Shown one piece after another: positions 37,200-46,505 of a stretch of DNA of 64,000 nucleotides (the first letter of the stretch is position 1; each line of letters starts with the position of its first letter). The notes below the pieces were generated by a model, which saw only the letters and a program-made list of their open reading frames with translations, made no database searches and had not been told where the DNA came from. A program made the translations under genes and the position numbers. This stretch comes from Streptomyces sp. GESEQ-35 (GTDB lineage Bacteria > Actinomycetota > Actinomycetes > Streptomycetales > Streptomycetaceae): assembly GCF_017948485.1 (NCBI RefSeq), contig NZ_JAFFSX010000010.1, positions 186,001 through 250,000 of the forward strand. Direction: 5' to 3'.

Positions 37200-38494
37200 C
37201 AGTAGCTCACCCCCAGATGCTTCGCGATACGCCGGCACTTGCTCATGGCGTCACTCCAGGCGTTGTCCGGGTCCTTGCCGAGGACGCCGACGTTCTTGAT
37301 CTCGTCCTTGATGGGCTGCCCGAGCGCCACGTCGAACGGGCTGTTGTAGGCCACCACGATCTTCTGCGCGGCGGGCCCGAAGACGTCCGTGGTCACCTGG
37401 CCGCCGAAGAAGTCGTCCGGCTCCTGAAGCTGCCCCAGGCCGTACGAGGCGGGTGTGGAGGGGAACAGGCCCGCGTCGACGTAACCCGAGGCCTGGTTGG
37501 CCGCGTTGAGCATCCAGGCGATGATCTCGAAGGCCCGCTCGGGCTCCCGGCACGCCTTGGTGATCGACAGGAACGAACCGCCGTTGTTGGCGGGCCGCAC
37601 GGGCATGTCGGCGATCCGCCACTTGCCCTTGGTCTTCGGGTTGCCGTTCTTGATGTCGTACGTCGCCCAGGAGGCGCCGAGCTGGCTGGGGAGCTTGCCG
37701 GTGTCCACCGCGGAGATCTGGTCCGGGGTGCCGGTGACGAGGTCGGAGACGAGCCTGCGCTTCTTGGCCTCCACGGCGAGGGCCCAGGCGGCCCGCACAT
37801 GTTCCTGGTCGCCGATGAAGTGGCGGTCCTTGTCGACGTAGCGCTTGCTGCCCTGCTGCACCACGTTCTCGAAGACGCTGTTGACGTCGGTGAGCAGCGA
37901 GGTCCCCGGGATCCGCTGCCTGAGCCGCTCGCCCGCCGCGAAGTACTTCTCCCAGGTGTTCAACTCCTCGGAGACGTCCGCCGGTTCGTACGGCAGACCC
38001 GCCTTGCGGAACACCTCGTACTGGTAGAAGTGCGCGACCGGCCCGCAGTCGATCGGGAAGCCGACCATCGTGCCGTCGTCGGCGATGCCCTGGTCCCACT
38101 TCCACGCCAGGTACTGGCTCTTGTACTTCTCCGCGCCCAGCGTCCTCAGGTCCACGAACTGGTCCGCGTTGGGCAGGTAGGACGCCATGTCCTCGCCCTT
38201 GAGGCCCGCGATGTCGGGGATGTGGGCGCGGCCGGTCATCGTGGTGATCAGCTTGGACCGGTAGTAGCCGCCGATCTTGATGGCCTGGAGGTCGACCGAG
38301 CTGCCGTAGCGGGCCCTGGCCTTTTCCAGGACCGTGTCGCCGAGGCCGCCGTCCCAGTACCACAGGACCATGTTCCGGCCGGTCGACCCGGTCGGAACGG
38401 CACAGCCGGTCGCCAGGCCGCCGAGTGCCGTGGCGGCCGTACCGGCCAGGCCCGCGCGCAGCAGGCCTCTTCGTGAGAGCCGCACAGCTCCCAC
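37199..38494 (-). CDS. Extracellular sugar-binding lipoprotein of ABC importer
   Basis: 431 residues. Twin-arginine plus lipobox signal: SRRGLLRAGLAGTAATALGG then LATGC. Family-1 solute-binding fold: NMVLWYWDGGLGDTVLEKA, an early IPDIAGLKGEDMASYLP segment and WMLNAANQASGYVDAGLFP near the end. Captures the sugar and hands it to the two permeases that follow. GTG at 38494 is used (AAAGG close upstream); the GTG at 38485 is an alternative. It sits 43 bases after the PfkB kinase gene. Confidence 0.9.
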   Translation of the reverse strand: MGAVRLSRRGLLRAGLAGTAATALGGLATGCAVPTGSTGRNMVLWYWDGGLGDTVLEKARARYGSSVDLQAIKIGGYYRSKLITTMTGRAHIPDIAGLKGEDMASYLPNADQFVDLRTLGAEKYKSQYLAWKWDQGIADDGTMVGFPIDCGPVAHFYQYEVFRKAGLPYEPADVSEELNTWEKYFAAGERLRQRIPGTSLLTDVNSVFENVVQQGSKRYVDKDRHFIGDQEHVRAAWALAVEAKKRRLVSDLVTGTPDQISAVDTGKLPSQLGASWATYDIKNGNPKTKGKWRIADMPVRPANNGGSFLSITKACREPERAFEIIAWMLNAANQASGYVDAGLFPSTPASYGLGQLQEPDDFFGGQVTTDVFGPAAQKIVVAYNSPFDVALGQPIKDEIKNVGVLGKDPDNAWSDAMSKCRRIAKHLGVSY

Positions 38495-38537
38495 CGCCTT
38501 TCGGATCTTCGTGTGCGAGACGTTCTTCGTGTGGAGA

Positions 38538-39557
38538 TCACTGGGGGGTGTTCGGAGGAGTCAGCGGTGCGTACCGGACGGGCGGCCCCGGGTCCCGCGG
38601 CATCCGGTCGGCCAGGAAGCCGTAGGAGCGCCGCAGTCCGGGGTCGTCGAGGGTTTGCCACCACTGGTGGATGCCGTACCAGCCGGGGGCGGCCAGCGCT
38701 CCGGTGTGGTGCCGTACGGACAGACCGGACGCCAGCACCGCGAACTTCAGCCGCTCAGCCAGCGGCCAGCCGCCGAGCGAGGCGGCGACGAAGCTCGCGC
38801 CGAACACGTCCCCGGCGCCCGTCGCGTCCAGGACATCGATGTCGAGGGCGGGTACCTCCGCGTACTCGCCCGTGGTCTGGTCGGCGGCGATCGCGCCGTC
38901 GCCGCCGCGGGTGACCACGGCGACCGGCACCAGCTCGGTGAGCGTGCCGAGCGCAGCGACCGCGCTGTCGCTGCGGGTGTAGGCCATCGCCTCGGTCTCG
39001 TTGGGGAGGAAGGCGTGGCACAGGGAGAGTTGGTCGAGGAGGTCGGTGGACCACTGCTGGGTGGGGTCCCAGCCGACGTCCGCGTAGATCTGCGTGCCGT
39101 TCGCGGCCGCCTTGCCGAGCCATTCGCGCGGCTCGGCCTCGATGTGCACGAGCGCGGTACGCGCCTCGGGCGGGTCGCCCATCAGCGTGTCCTGCGAGTA
39201 CGGCGGTTCCTGGCCGTGGGTGACCAGGGCACGGTCGTGACCGTGGGCGATGGAGACGGTGACCGGAGTGTGCCAGCCGTCTGCCGTGCGGGAGAGCGAG
39301 AGGTCGACGCCCTCCTGGTCGGCGAGGACGTCACGGCAGTGCTCGCCGTAGAAGTCGTCGCCGAAAACCGTGGCCAGGGAGGTCTTCAGGCCGAAGCGGG
39401 ACGCGGCCACCGCGAGGTTCGCGATGCCGCCCGGACCGGAGCCCATACCGGACGTCCAGATCTCCTCACCCGGCGTCGGAGGCTTCCCGAGCCCCGTGAG
39501 GACGAGGTCGTAGAAGAGCAGACCGGTCAGCAGCACATCGGTCCTGTCATCGTCCAC
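38538..39557 (-). CDS. PfkB-family carbohydrate kinase
   Basis: 339 residues. Ribokinase fold: LLTGLLFYDLVLTGLGKPP, glycine pair in MGSGPGGIANLAVAASRFG, and the C-terminal signature DVLDATGAGDVFGASFVAA containing the catalytic Asp. Phosphorylates a sugar released from imported oligosaccharides. GTG 39557 is chosen because AAGGG lies eight bases upstream; the frame is open to a TTG at 39587. Probably first gene of the kinase-ABC-beta-galactosidase operon, divergent from the DeoR regulator. Confidence 0.88.
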   Translation of the reverse strand: MDDDRTDVLLTGLLFYDLVLTGLGKPPTPGEEIWTSGMGSGPGGIANLAVAASRFGLKTSLATVFGDDFYGEHCRDVLADQEGVDLSLSRTADGWHTPVTVSIAHGHDRALVTHGQEPPYSQDTLMGDPPEARTALVHIEAEPREWLGKAAANGTQIYADVGWDPTQQWSTDLLDQLSLCHAFLPNETEAMAYTRSDSAVAALGTLTELVPVAVVTRGGDGAIAADQTTGEYAEVPALDIDVLDATGAGDVFGASFVAASLGGWPLAERLKFAVLASGLSVRHHTGALAAPGWYGIHQWWQTLDDPGLRRSYGFLADRMPRDPGPPVRYAPLTPPNTPQ

Positions 39558-39580
39558 GCGCACATCCCTTCGTGGGGAGC

Positions 39581-39658
39581 TCGTCAAAACTCGTCATTTT
39601 CGATGACCGGAATCGTGCGCTGCTCGGCGACATTGGTCAATACCTCAGCAGAACTGAG
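39581..39658. promoter_or_regulatory. Control region between PfkB and DeoR genes with repeated TCGTCA
   Basis: TCGTCA occurs at 39581-39586 and 39591-39596, ten bases apart. An inverted repeat GTCAT-TTTCG-ATGAC covers 39593-39607, and CTCAG-CAGAA-CTGAG covers 39644-39658. These are the only symmetric elements in the divergent gap. DeoR-family proteins commonly bind such repeated hexamers, so this is a likely operator for both operons. Confidence 0.45.
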
Positions 39659-39675
39659 CATGGAAATGATTGAAG

Positions 39676-40461
39676 ATGACGAGTACTGTTCATCGCGTGC
39701 TGGCAGAACGACGACATCAACTCATCCTGCGGGCCCTGCGCTCCGGCGGCCCCGCGGCCGTGACCGATCTCTCGGAGCAACTGGGTGTGAGCCCCGCCAC
39801 CGTCCGGCGTGACCTGGTCAAACTCGAGGAGGACGGCCTGCTCACCCGGGTGCACGGCGGCGCCGTGGCGGAGGAGGGCGACCAGCCCTTCGCCGAGGTC
39901 GCCGAGATGCGCGTGTCCGAGAAGGACTGCATAGCGGCCCGGGCCGCGGAGTTGATCAAAGATGGTCAGTCGGTGCTGCTCGACATCGGCACCACCGCCT
40001 ACCGGCTGGCCCGCCGGCTGCACGGCCGCCGGATCACCGTGATCACCAGCAACCTGGTGGTCTACGAGGAGCTCGCCGACGACGAGGACATCGAGCTGGT
40101 CCTCCTCGGCGGCATGGTCCGCCGCGAGTACCGCTCCCTGGTCGGCTTCCTCACCGAGGACAACCTGCGCCAGCTGCACGCCGACTGGCTCTTCCTCGGC
40201 ACCAGCGGAGTGCGCCCGGGAGGGCAGGTGATGGACACGACCGTGGTCGAGGTGCCGGTCAAGCGCGCCATGATCAAGGCCGGTGAGAAGGTCGTCCTCC
40301 TCGCCGACTCGGCGAAGTTCCCGGGTACGGGCATGGCGAAGGTCTGCGGTCCCGAGGACCTGGACGTGGTGGTGACGAACGGGCCCGTGGACGCGGCGAC
40401 ACGATCCTCCCTGGAGGAGGCCGGCGTCGACGTGATCGTGGCAGGAAAGGTGCAAGCGTGA
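39676..40461 (+). CDS. DeoR/GlpR-family transcriptional regulator
   Basis: 261 residues. N-terminal winged helix with the DeoR signature: RRHQLILRALRSGGPAAVTD, LSEQLGVSPATVRRDLVKLE, GLLTRVHGGAV. The effector domain follows (DGQSVLLDIGTTAYRLARRL, ADWLFLGTSGV, VVLLADSAKF), which in this family senses a phosphorylated sugar. This suits a kinase encoded on the other side. Start ATG 39676; TTG 39670 also possible. The stop overlaps the GH4 gene start (GTGA). Confidence 0.9.
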   Translation: MTSTVHRVLAERRHQLILRALRSGGPAAVTDLSEQLGVSPATVRRDLVKLEEDGLLTRVHGGAVAEEGDQPFAEVAEMRVSEKDCIAARAAELIKDGQSVLLDIGTTAYRLARRLHGRRITVITSNLVVYEELADDEDIELVLLGGMVRREYRSLVGFLTEDNLRQLHADWLFLGTSGVRPGGQVMDTTVVEVPVKRAMIKAGEKVVLLADSAKFPGTGMAKVCGPEDLDVVVTNGPVDAATRSSLEEAGVDVIVAGKVQA

Positions 40462-41795
40462 AGCTGACGATTCTGGGTGGCGGCGGATTCCGGGTGCCGC
40501 TCGTGTACGGGGCGCTCCTCGGGGACCGCGCCGAGGGCCGGGTGACCGAGGTCGTGCTGCACGACCTGGACGCCGGCCGGCTCGATGCCGTGACGCGCGT
40601 CCTGGCCGAGCAGGCGGCGGACGTCCCCGACGCGCCCGAGGTGACCGCCACCACCGACCTCGACGAGGCGCTGCGCGGCGCCGACTTCGTGTTCTCCGCG
40701 ATCCGTGTCGGCGGCCTGGAGGGACGCGCGAACGACGAGCGCGTGGCGCTGGCGCAGGGCGTCCTCGGCCAGGAGACGGTCGGCGCGGGCGGCATCGCCT
40801 ACGGCCTGCGCACGGTGCCCGTCGCCGTCGACATCGCCCAGCGCGTGGCCCGCCTGGCGCCCGACGCCTGGGTCATCAACTTCACCAACCCCGCGGGCCT
40901 GGTCACCGAGGCCATGTCCCGCCACCTCGGCAACCGCGTCATCGGCATCTGCGACTCGCCGGTCGGCCTCGGCCGCCGTATCGCCCGCGTGCTCGGCGCC
41001 AACCCGCGCGAGGCCTGGATCGACTACGTCGGCCTCAACCACCTCGGCTGGGTGCGTGGCCTGCGCGTCGCCGGCCGCGACGAGCTGCCGCGGCTGCTCG
41101 CCGACCCCGGACTGCTCGGCTCCTTCGAGGAGGGCAAGCTCTTCGGCCCCGACTGGCTCCAGTCGCTGGGCGTGATCCCGAACGAGTACCTGCACTACTA
41201 CTACTTCAACCGGGAAGCCGTACGCGCCTACCAGGAGGCCCACCAGACCCGCGGCGCCTTCCTGCGCGACCAGCAGGCCCGCTTCTACGACGAGATGCGC
41301 GACCCGAGCGCGGCGGCGTTCCTGGCCTGGGACCGCACCCGCGCCGAGCGCGAGGCGACGTACATGTCGGAGAACCGGGAGACGGCGGGCGCCGGCGAGC
41401 GCGATGCCGACGACCTCTCCGGCGGTTACGAGAAGGTCGCCCTCGCCCTGATGCGGGCCATCGCACGCGACGAGCGCACCACCCTGATCCTCAACGTGCG
41501 CAACCAGCACGCCCTCTCCGTCCTTGACAACGATGCCGTCATCGAGGTCCCGTGCCTCGTCGACGCGGGCGGCGCCCACCCCGTCGCCGTCGATCCGCTG
41601 CCCGACCACGCGACCGGACTCGTCTGCTCGGTCAAGGCGGTCGAGCGCGAGGTTCTCGCCGCCGCCGAGTCCGGCTCCCGTACGACCGCGGTGAAGGCCT
41701 TCGCCCTGCACCCGCTGGTCGACTCCGTGAACGTGGCCCGCAGACTGGTCGACGGATACACGCAGGTCCACCCTGGTCTCGCGTACCTTGGGTAA
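40458..41795 (+). CDS. GH4 family glycosidase (6-phospho-beta-glucosidase type)
   Basis: 445 residues. NAD+- and metal-dependent GH4 enzymes cleave by redox-elimination. Seen: dinucleotide-binding start KLTILGGGGFRVPLVYGALL, ADFVFSAIRVGGLEGRANDE, VINFTNPAGLVTEAM, the metal Cys in IGICDSP and the metal His in VGLNHLGWV. Closest in pattern to 6-phospho-beta-glucosidases, but no PTS gene lies here. The substrate could be phosphorylated by the nearby PfkB kinase, or be unphosphorylated. GTG start overlapping the DeoR stop. Confidence 0.88.
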   Translation: MKLTILGGGGFRVPLVYGALLGDRAEGRVTEVVLHDLDAGRLDAVTRVLAEQAADVPDAPEVTATTDLDEALRGADFVFSAIRVGGLEGRANDERVALAQGVLGQETVGAGGIAYGLRTVPVAVDIAQRVARLAPDAWVINFTNPAGLVTEAMSRHLGNRVIGICDSPVGLGRRIARVLGANPREAWIDYVGLNHLGWVRGLRVAGRDELPRLLADPGLLGSFEEGKLFGPDWLQSLGVIPNEYLHYYYFNREAVRAYQEAHQTRGAFLRDQQARFYDEMRDPSAAAFLAWDRTRAEREATYMSENRETAGAGERDADDLSGGYEKVALALMRAIARDERTTLILNVRNQHALSVLDNDAVIEVPCLVDAGGAHPVAVDPLPDHATGLVCSVKAVEREVLAAAESGSRTTAVKAFALHPLVDSVNVARRLVDGYTQVHPGLAYLG

Positions 41796-41805
41796 GCGCT
41801 TTCCC
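41791..41805 (+). promoter_or_regulatory. LacI-type AAGCGCTT motif over the GH4 stop codon
   Basis: GGTAAGCGCTTTCCC carries the 8-base palindrome AAGCGCTT, resembling operators of LacI/CcpA-type regulators. It covers the GH4 stop and lies about 45 bases before the alpha-mannosidase start, so the mannosidase might have its own control. Weak by itself. Confidence 0.3.
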
Positions 41806-41846
41806 GGCAGGCTCTTCATGTCCCCGCTCGCTCTCTGGAGACTCTG

Positions 41847-44800
41847 ATGCACGACGAACGCCGACGGATCGAGGAGCGCGTCCAGCGCCTTCACGACCAG
41901 CGGATCAAGACGGCGGTCTACGCGGCCACCGTGCCCTTCGACGTCGAGGCCTGGCAGGCGCCGGGCGAGCCGGTCTCCTTCGAGGAGGCGGCGGCCGCTC
42001 CGTACGCCCCCTTCACGATGGACACCCCGTGGGGCCCGCCCTGGGGCACGACCTGGTTCCGGATGCGCGGGCAGGTGCCCGCCGAGTGGGCGGGGAAGCG
42101 CGTCGAGGCGGTCATCGACCTCGGCTTCATCGGGGACTGGCCCGGCAACCAGGCCGAGGCGCTGGTCCACCGCACGGACGGCACGCCGCTGAAGGCGGTC
42201 AACCCGCTCAACCAGTACGTGCCGATCGCCAACCCGGCGACGGGCGGTGAGCAGATCGACTATCTGGTCGAGGCGGCCTCCAACCCGGACATCCTCGCCA
42301 ATGACTTCGCGGCCCCGACCCCGCTCGGCGATGTCCTGACCGCCGGCGACAAGCCCCTCTACACCTTCCAGCGCGCCGACCTCGCCGTCCTCGACGAGGA
42401 GGTCTTCCACCTCGACCTCGATGTGCAGGTGCTGCGTGAGCTGATGCTGGAGCTGGGTGAGCACGACCCGCGCCGGCACGAGATCATGCACGCGCTGGAC
42501 CGGGCGATGGACCTGCTCGACCTGGACGACGTCCCGGGCTCGGCGGCGGAGGTACGTGCCGCGCTGCGCCCGGTGCTGTCGCGGCCCGCGAACGCGAGCG
42601 CGCACGTGGTCTCCGGTGTCGGCCACGCGCACATCGACTCCGCCTGGCTGTGGCCGATCCGCGAGACCAAGCGCAAGACGTCCCGCACCTTCTCGAACGT
42701 CACCGCACTCGCCGACGAGTACGAGGACTTCATCTTCGCCTGCTCGCAGGCCCAGCAGTACGAGTGGGTGCGCGACAACTACCCGCTGGTGTGGGCCCGC
42801 ATCCAGGAGTCGGTGAAGAAGGGCCAGTGGGCGCCGGTCGGCGGTATGTGGGTGGAGGCCGACGGCAACCTGCCCGGCGGCGAGGCGGTCGCCCGCCAGT
42901 TCATCCATGGCAAGCGGTTCTTCATCGAGCACTTCGGCGTCGAGACCAAGGGCGTGTGGCTGCCGGACTCCTTCGGCTACAGCGCGGCCTACCCGCAGCT
43001 CGCCAAGCTCGCCGGCAACGAGTGGTTCCTCACCCAGAAGATCTCCTGGAACCAGACCAACAAGTTCCCCCACCACACCTTCTGGTGGGAGGGCATCGAC
43101 GGCACCCGCATCTTCACCCACTTCCCGCCGGTCGACACCTACAACGCCCGCTTCAGCGGCGAGGAGATGTCCCGCGCGGTCCGCAACTACCAGGAGAAGG
43201 GCGGCGCCACCCGCTCCCTGGCCCCGTTCGGCTGGGGCGACGGCGGTGGCGGCCCCACCCGCGAGATCATGGAACGGGCGCGCCGGCTGGCGGACCTGGA
43301 GGGCTCGCCGAAGGTCGTCGTCGAACACCCCGACGCGTTCTTCGCGAAGGCCCGTGAGGAGTACCCGGACGCCCCGGTCTGGGTCGGCGAGCTCTACCTC
43401 GAACTGCACCGCGCCACGTACACCTCGCAGGCCCGCACCAAGCAGGGCAACCGCCGGTCCGAACACAAGCTCCGCGAGGCGGAGTTGTGGGCGACGACGG
43501 CCGCACTGCACGCGCCGGGCTACGCGTACCCGTACGAGAAGCTGGACCGCCTGTGGAAGACGGTGCTGCTGCACCAGTTCCACGACATCCTGCCGGGCTC
43601 GTCGATCGCGTGGGTGCACCGGGAGGCGGAGGCCGAATACGCCCGTGTGGCCGAGGAGTTGGAAGCCCTCACGGCCGAGGCGGTCGCCGCGCTGGGCGGC
43701 GGCGGAAGCCGGGTCTTCAACACGAGCCCGTACGACCGGGCCGAGGTCGTGCGTACGGCGGAGGGTGCTCCCGCGTACGTGGAGGTCCCCGCGAGCGGCA
43801 GCGCGCCCCTCGTCGCCGCCGCGCCCGCGCAGCCCGTCACCGTCACCGGCCGGGTCCTCGACAACGGCCTGGTCCGCGTCGAGGTCGCCGAGGACGGCAC
43901 CCTCGCCTCCGTCCGCGACCTGAAGGCGAACCGCGAAGTCCTCGCCGACCAGGGCAATCTGCTGCGCCTGCACACCGACCTCCCGAACTACTGGGACGCC
44001 TGGGACGTCGACAAGCACTACAAGAACCGCTACACGGACCTGCTGGACGCCTCGGAGATCACGGTCGTCGAACAGGACCCGCTGATCGGCGCGGTCCGGG
44101 TCGTGCGGTCCTTCGGCAAGGGCTCGACCATCACCCAGACCATCACGCTCCGCGCCGGCAGCCCCCGTATCGACTTCGAGACGGACATCGACTGGCACGA
44201 GGCCGAGAAGTTCCTCAAGGCGGGCTTCCCGCTGGACATCCGGGCGCCGCATTCGTCCGCCGAGATCGCGTACGGCCACATCCAGCGGCCCACGCACACC
44301 AACACCAGCTGGGAGGCGGCCCGCTTCGAGGTGTCCGGCCACCGCTGGGTGCACCTCGGCGAGCCCGGCTACGGCGTCGCGGTCATCAACGACTCGACGT
44401 ACGGCCACGATGTCTCCCGCACGGTCCGTGAGGACGGGGGTACGACGACCACGGTCCGCCTCAGCCTGGTCCGCGCCCCGCGCGTCCCGGACCCGGGGGC
44501 CGACCAGGGCCGCCACACCTTCACCTACGCGCTGCTCCCCGGCGCGACCATCGCGGACGCGGTCGCCGAGGGCTACGCCCTCAACCTCCCGTTGCGGGTG
44601 GCGGATGCGGCGGGCGCGCCCGAGCCGGTCGTCTCCGTGGACGGCGAGGGCGTGACGATCGAGGCGGTCAAGCTGGCCGACGACCGGTCCGGCGACGTTG
44701 TCGTACGGCTCTACGAGTCCCTGGGTGGACGGGGGCGGGGTGTGCTGCGCACGGGCTTCCCGCTGGGCGGCGTGAAGGTGACCGACCTGCTGGAGCGGCC

Positions 44801-44894
44801 GCTTGCGGAGGAGCGGGTCGAGGTCGCCGATGGCGGGGTGGTGGTGGAGTTGCGGCCGTTCCAGGTGCTGACGTTGCGTCTCGCTCGCGCGTAG
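41847..44894 (+). CDS. Alpha-mannosidase, GH38
   Basis: 1015 residues, cytoplasmic, usual for bacterial GH38. N-terminal beta domain to about 250; catalytic domain from GVGHAHIDSAWLWPIRETKR (about 257), whose His and Asp bind zinc. WLPDSFGYSAAYPQLAKLAG follows, with nucleophile Asp near residue 374. HQFHDILPGSSI marks the helical domain, then the large C-terminal beta domains (VFNTSPYDR onward). Removes alpha-linked mannose from imported oligosaccharides. RBS GGAG six bases before ATG. Follows GH4 by 51 bases in the DeoR operon. Confidence 0.93.
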   Translation: MHDERRRIEERVQRLHDQRIKTAVYAATVPFDVEAWQAPGEPVSFEEAAAAPYAPFTMDTPWGPPWGTTWFRMRGQVPAEWAGKRVEAVIDLGFIGDWPGNQAEALVHRTDGTPLKAVNPLNQYVPIANPATGGEQIDYLVEAASNPDILANDFAAPTPLGDVLTAGDKPLYTFQRADLAVLDEEVFHLDLDVQVLRELMLELGEHDPRRHEIMHALDRAMDLLDLDDVPGSAAEVRAALRPVLSRPANASAHVVSGVGHAHIDSAWLWPIRETKRKTSRTFSNVTALADEYEDFIFACSQAQQYEWVRDNYPLVWARIQESVKKGQWAPVGGMWVEADGNLPGGEAVARQFIHGKRFFIEHFGVETKGVWLPDSFGYSAAYPQLAKLAGNEWFLTQKISWNQTNKFPHHTFWWEGIDGTRIFTHFPPVDTYNARFSGEEMSRAVRNYQEKGGATRSLAPFGWGDGGGGPTREIMERARRLADLEGSPKVVVEHPDAFFAKAREEYPDAPVWVGELYLELHRATYTSQARTKQGNRRSEHKLREAELWATTAALHAPGYAYPYEKLDRLWKTVLLHQFHDILPGSSIAWVHREAEAEYARVAEELEALTAEAVAALGGGGSRVFNTSPYDRAEVVRTAEGAPAYVEVPASGSAPLVAAAPAQPVTVTGRVLDNGLVRVEVAEDGTLASVRDLKANREVLADQGNLLRLHTDLPNYWDAWDVDKHYKNRYTDLLDASEITVVEQDPLIGAVRVVRSFGKGSTITQTITLRAGSPRIDFETDIDWHEAEKFLKAGFPLDIRAPHSSAEIAYGHIQRPTHTNTSWEAARFEVSGHRWVHLGEPGYGVAVINDSTYGHDVSRTVREDGGTTTTVRLSLVRAPRVPDPGADQGRHTFTYALLPGATIADAVAEGYALNLPLRVADAAGAPEPVVSVDGEGVTIEAVKLADDRSGDVVVRLYESLGGRGRGVLRTGFPLGGVKVTDLLERPLAEERVEVADGGVVVELRPFQVLTLRLARA

Positions 44895-44920
44895 CGCTCC
44901 GCTAAGAGGGCCGGTTTTCA

Positions 44921-44968
44921 CTGCGGGTCCGGTGGGGGCTGGTCGCGCAGTTCCCCGCGCCCCTTAGG
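44921..44968 (-). repeat. Streptomyces intergenic repeat, copy 3 (reverse)
   Basis: Reading leftward it gives CTAAGGGGCGCGGGGAACTG, then CGCGACCAGCCCCCACCGG. It lies between the GH38 and GH29 genes. The hairpin partner GCGCCCC is missing, so only the right half of the element remains. Confidence 0.75.
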
Positions 44969-45083
44969 TGGGACCGGTACCGCCCATTAAATGGCCGCCC
45001 CACCTGGGGAGGGGCGGGCTCGGCCGCTGCCGGGCCCGCCCCTTCGCCTTCGAAGTGACCTATTGCCGCTGAGGAGTTCAATC

Positions 45084-46334
45084 GTGCCCTTGCAGCCGTG
45101 GTTCGCCGACGCCAAGCTAGGCATCTTCATCCACTGGGGGATCTACGCCGTCGACGGCGTCCAGGAGTCCTGGTCGTTCTACGACGACATCGTCCCGTAC
45201 GACGCCTACATGTCCCAGTTTGATCGCTTCACCGCCTCCCGGTACGAGCCGGAGGAGTGGGCGAAGCTGTTTGCCCGTGCCGGCGCCAAGTACGCCGTGC
45301 TGACCAGTCGCCACCACGACGGAGTCGCCCTCTGGGACACCGCGTACGGTGATCTGAACGTCGGCCGGGACCTGATCTCCGGGTACGCCGACGCGCTGCG
45401 TGAGCAGGGTCTCAAGGTCGGCCTCTACTACTCGCACTCCGACTGGAGCCACCCCGACTACGCCTCCACCCGCAAGCCGGGCCGGCCGCCGGAGCTGGAG
45501 GACAACCGGTACTCCGAGGTCGCGGCCGAGTTCGAGGACCTGGACGCCTGGGAACGCTTCATCGCCTACCGGGACGGCCAGATCCGCGAACTCAGCTCCC
45601 GGTACAAGCCGGACCTGATGTGGTTCGACGGCGAGTGGGACCGCAGCGAGGAGCAGTGGCGGATCCCGGAACTGGCCGCGCTGATCCGCTCCGAGGTCCC
45701 GGACGTCGTCTTCAACGCCCGCATGCTCAGCGAGGGCGACTACGCCACCCCGGAGCAGGGCGCACCCGTCATACCGCCCGAGGGCCCCTGGGAGCTGTGC
45801 CTGACGATCAACGACTCCTGGGGCCACCAGCACCACGATCGCAACCACAAGTCGGTCGACCAGCTGATCCGCTACTTCGCCGAGACGATCGGCGGCGGTG
45901 GCAATCTGCTGCTCAGCGTCGGACCGCGCGAGGACGGCACGATCCCGGCCGAGCAGGTCGAGCGCCTGGAGGGACTCGGCGACTGGATCGCCAGGCACGC
46001 GGAGGCGGTGTACGGCGCCGTGCGCGGCCTCCCGGCCGGCCACCACTACGGCCCGAGCACCCTCTCGGCGGACCGCCGCACCCTGTATCTGATCCTCTTC
46101 GACGCCCCGCGCGCCGAGATCAACGTACGCGGTCTGCTCGGCCCCGTGCGCCGGGTCACGGTGCTCGGCAGCGGCACCGAACTGGCCCACCGGATCACCG
46201 GAGGTCTGCACGAGACGCCGGGCGTGCTGTGGATCGAACCGCCCGCCGAGGCCGACCTGGACCCGTACGCCACGGTCCTCGCGGTCGAGCTGGACGGAGA
46301 GCTGGAGCTGTACCGGGGGGCCGGACGGTTCTGA
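45084..46334 (+). CDS. Alpha-L-fucosidase, GH29
   Basis: 416 residues, no signal peptide. Opens with the family text WFADAKLGIFIHWGIYAVDG; SRHHDGVALWDT follows; the nucleophile Asp182 is in DLMWFDGEWD. A beta-sandwich closes the protein. Releases alpha-linked fucose from oligosaccharides. GTG 45084 is the start (GAGGAG nine bases upstream gives the normal N-terminus); the open frame to 44991 lacks family residues. Separated from the mannosidase by 189 bases including a repeat; a strong terminator follows it, ending the glycan locus. Confidence 0.9.
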   Translation: MPLQPWFADAKLGIFIHWGIYAVDGVQESWSFYDDIVPYDAYMSQFDRFTASRYEPEEWAKLFARAGAKYAVLTSRHHDGVALWDTAYGDLNVGRDLISGYADALREQGLKVGLYYSHSDWSHPDYASTRKPGRPPELEDNRYSEVAAEFEDLDAWERFIAYRDGQIRELSSRYKPDLMWFDGEWDRSEEQWRIPELAALIRSEVPDVVFNARMLSEGDYATPEQGAPVIPPEGPWELCLTINDSWGHQHHDRNHKSVDQLIRYFAETIGGGGNLLLSVGPREDGTIPAEQVERLEGLGDWIARHAEAVYGAVRGLPAGHHYGPSTLSADRRTLYLILFDAPRAEINVRGLLGPVRRVTVLGSGTELAHRITGGLHETPGVLWIEPPAEADLDPYATVLAVELDGELELYRGAGRF

Positions 46335-46383
46335 ACACGAACACGTTGTCCCAGGAACTCCCATGAAGATTTAAGGTAGCGGT

Positions 46384-46433
46384 AAAGCGCCTGGTCACGG
46401 CCGAAATTCCGGAGCCCGTGACCATGGCGCTTT
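46384..46433 (+). terminator. Rho-independent-like terminator after the fucosidase
   Basis: Long hairpin: AAAGCGCC-T-GGTCACGG pairs with CCGTGACC-AT-GGCGCTTT around a loop of about 14 bases, with one bulge, followed by a T-rich TGCTTCTT. Confidence 0.75.
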
Positions 46434-46505
46434 GCTTCTTGGACACTTGGAGTTCGCCTACTGCCCGTGAGATGCGAAGGTAAGGCGCAAGAGAGAGGTG
46501 TCGCG

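Noticed and set aside
40062..44921. A 1619-residue open frame on the minus strand
   Set aside because: It lies opposite the DeoR, GH4 and GH38 genes and shows no family motifs. Long antisense frames are normal in DNA with this GC content.
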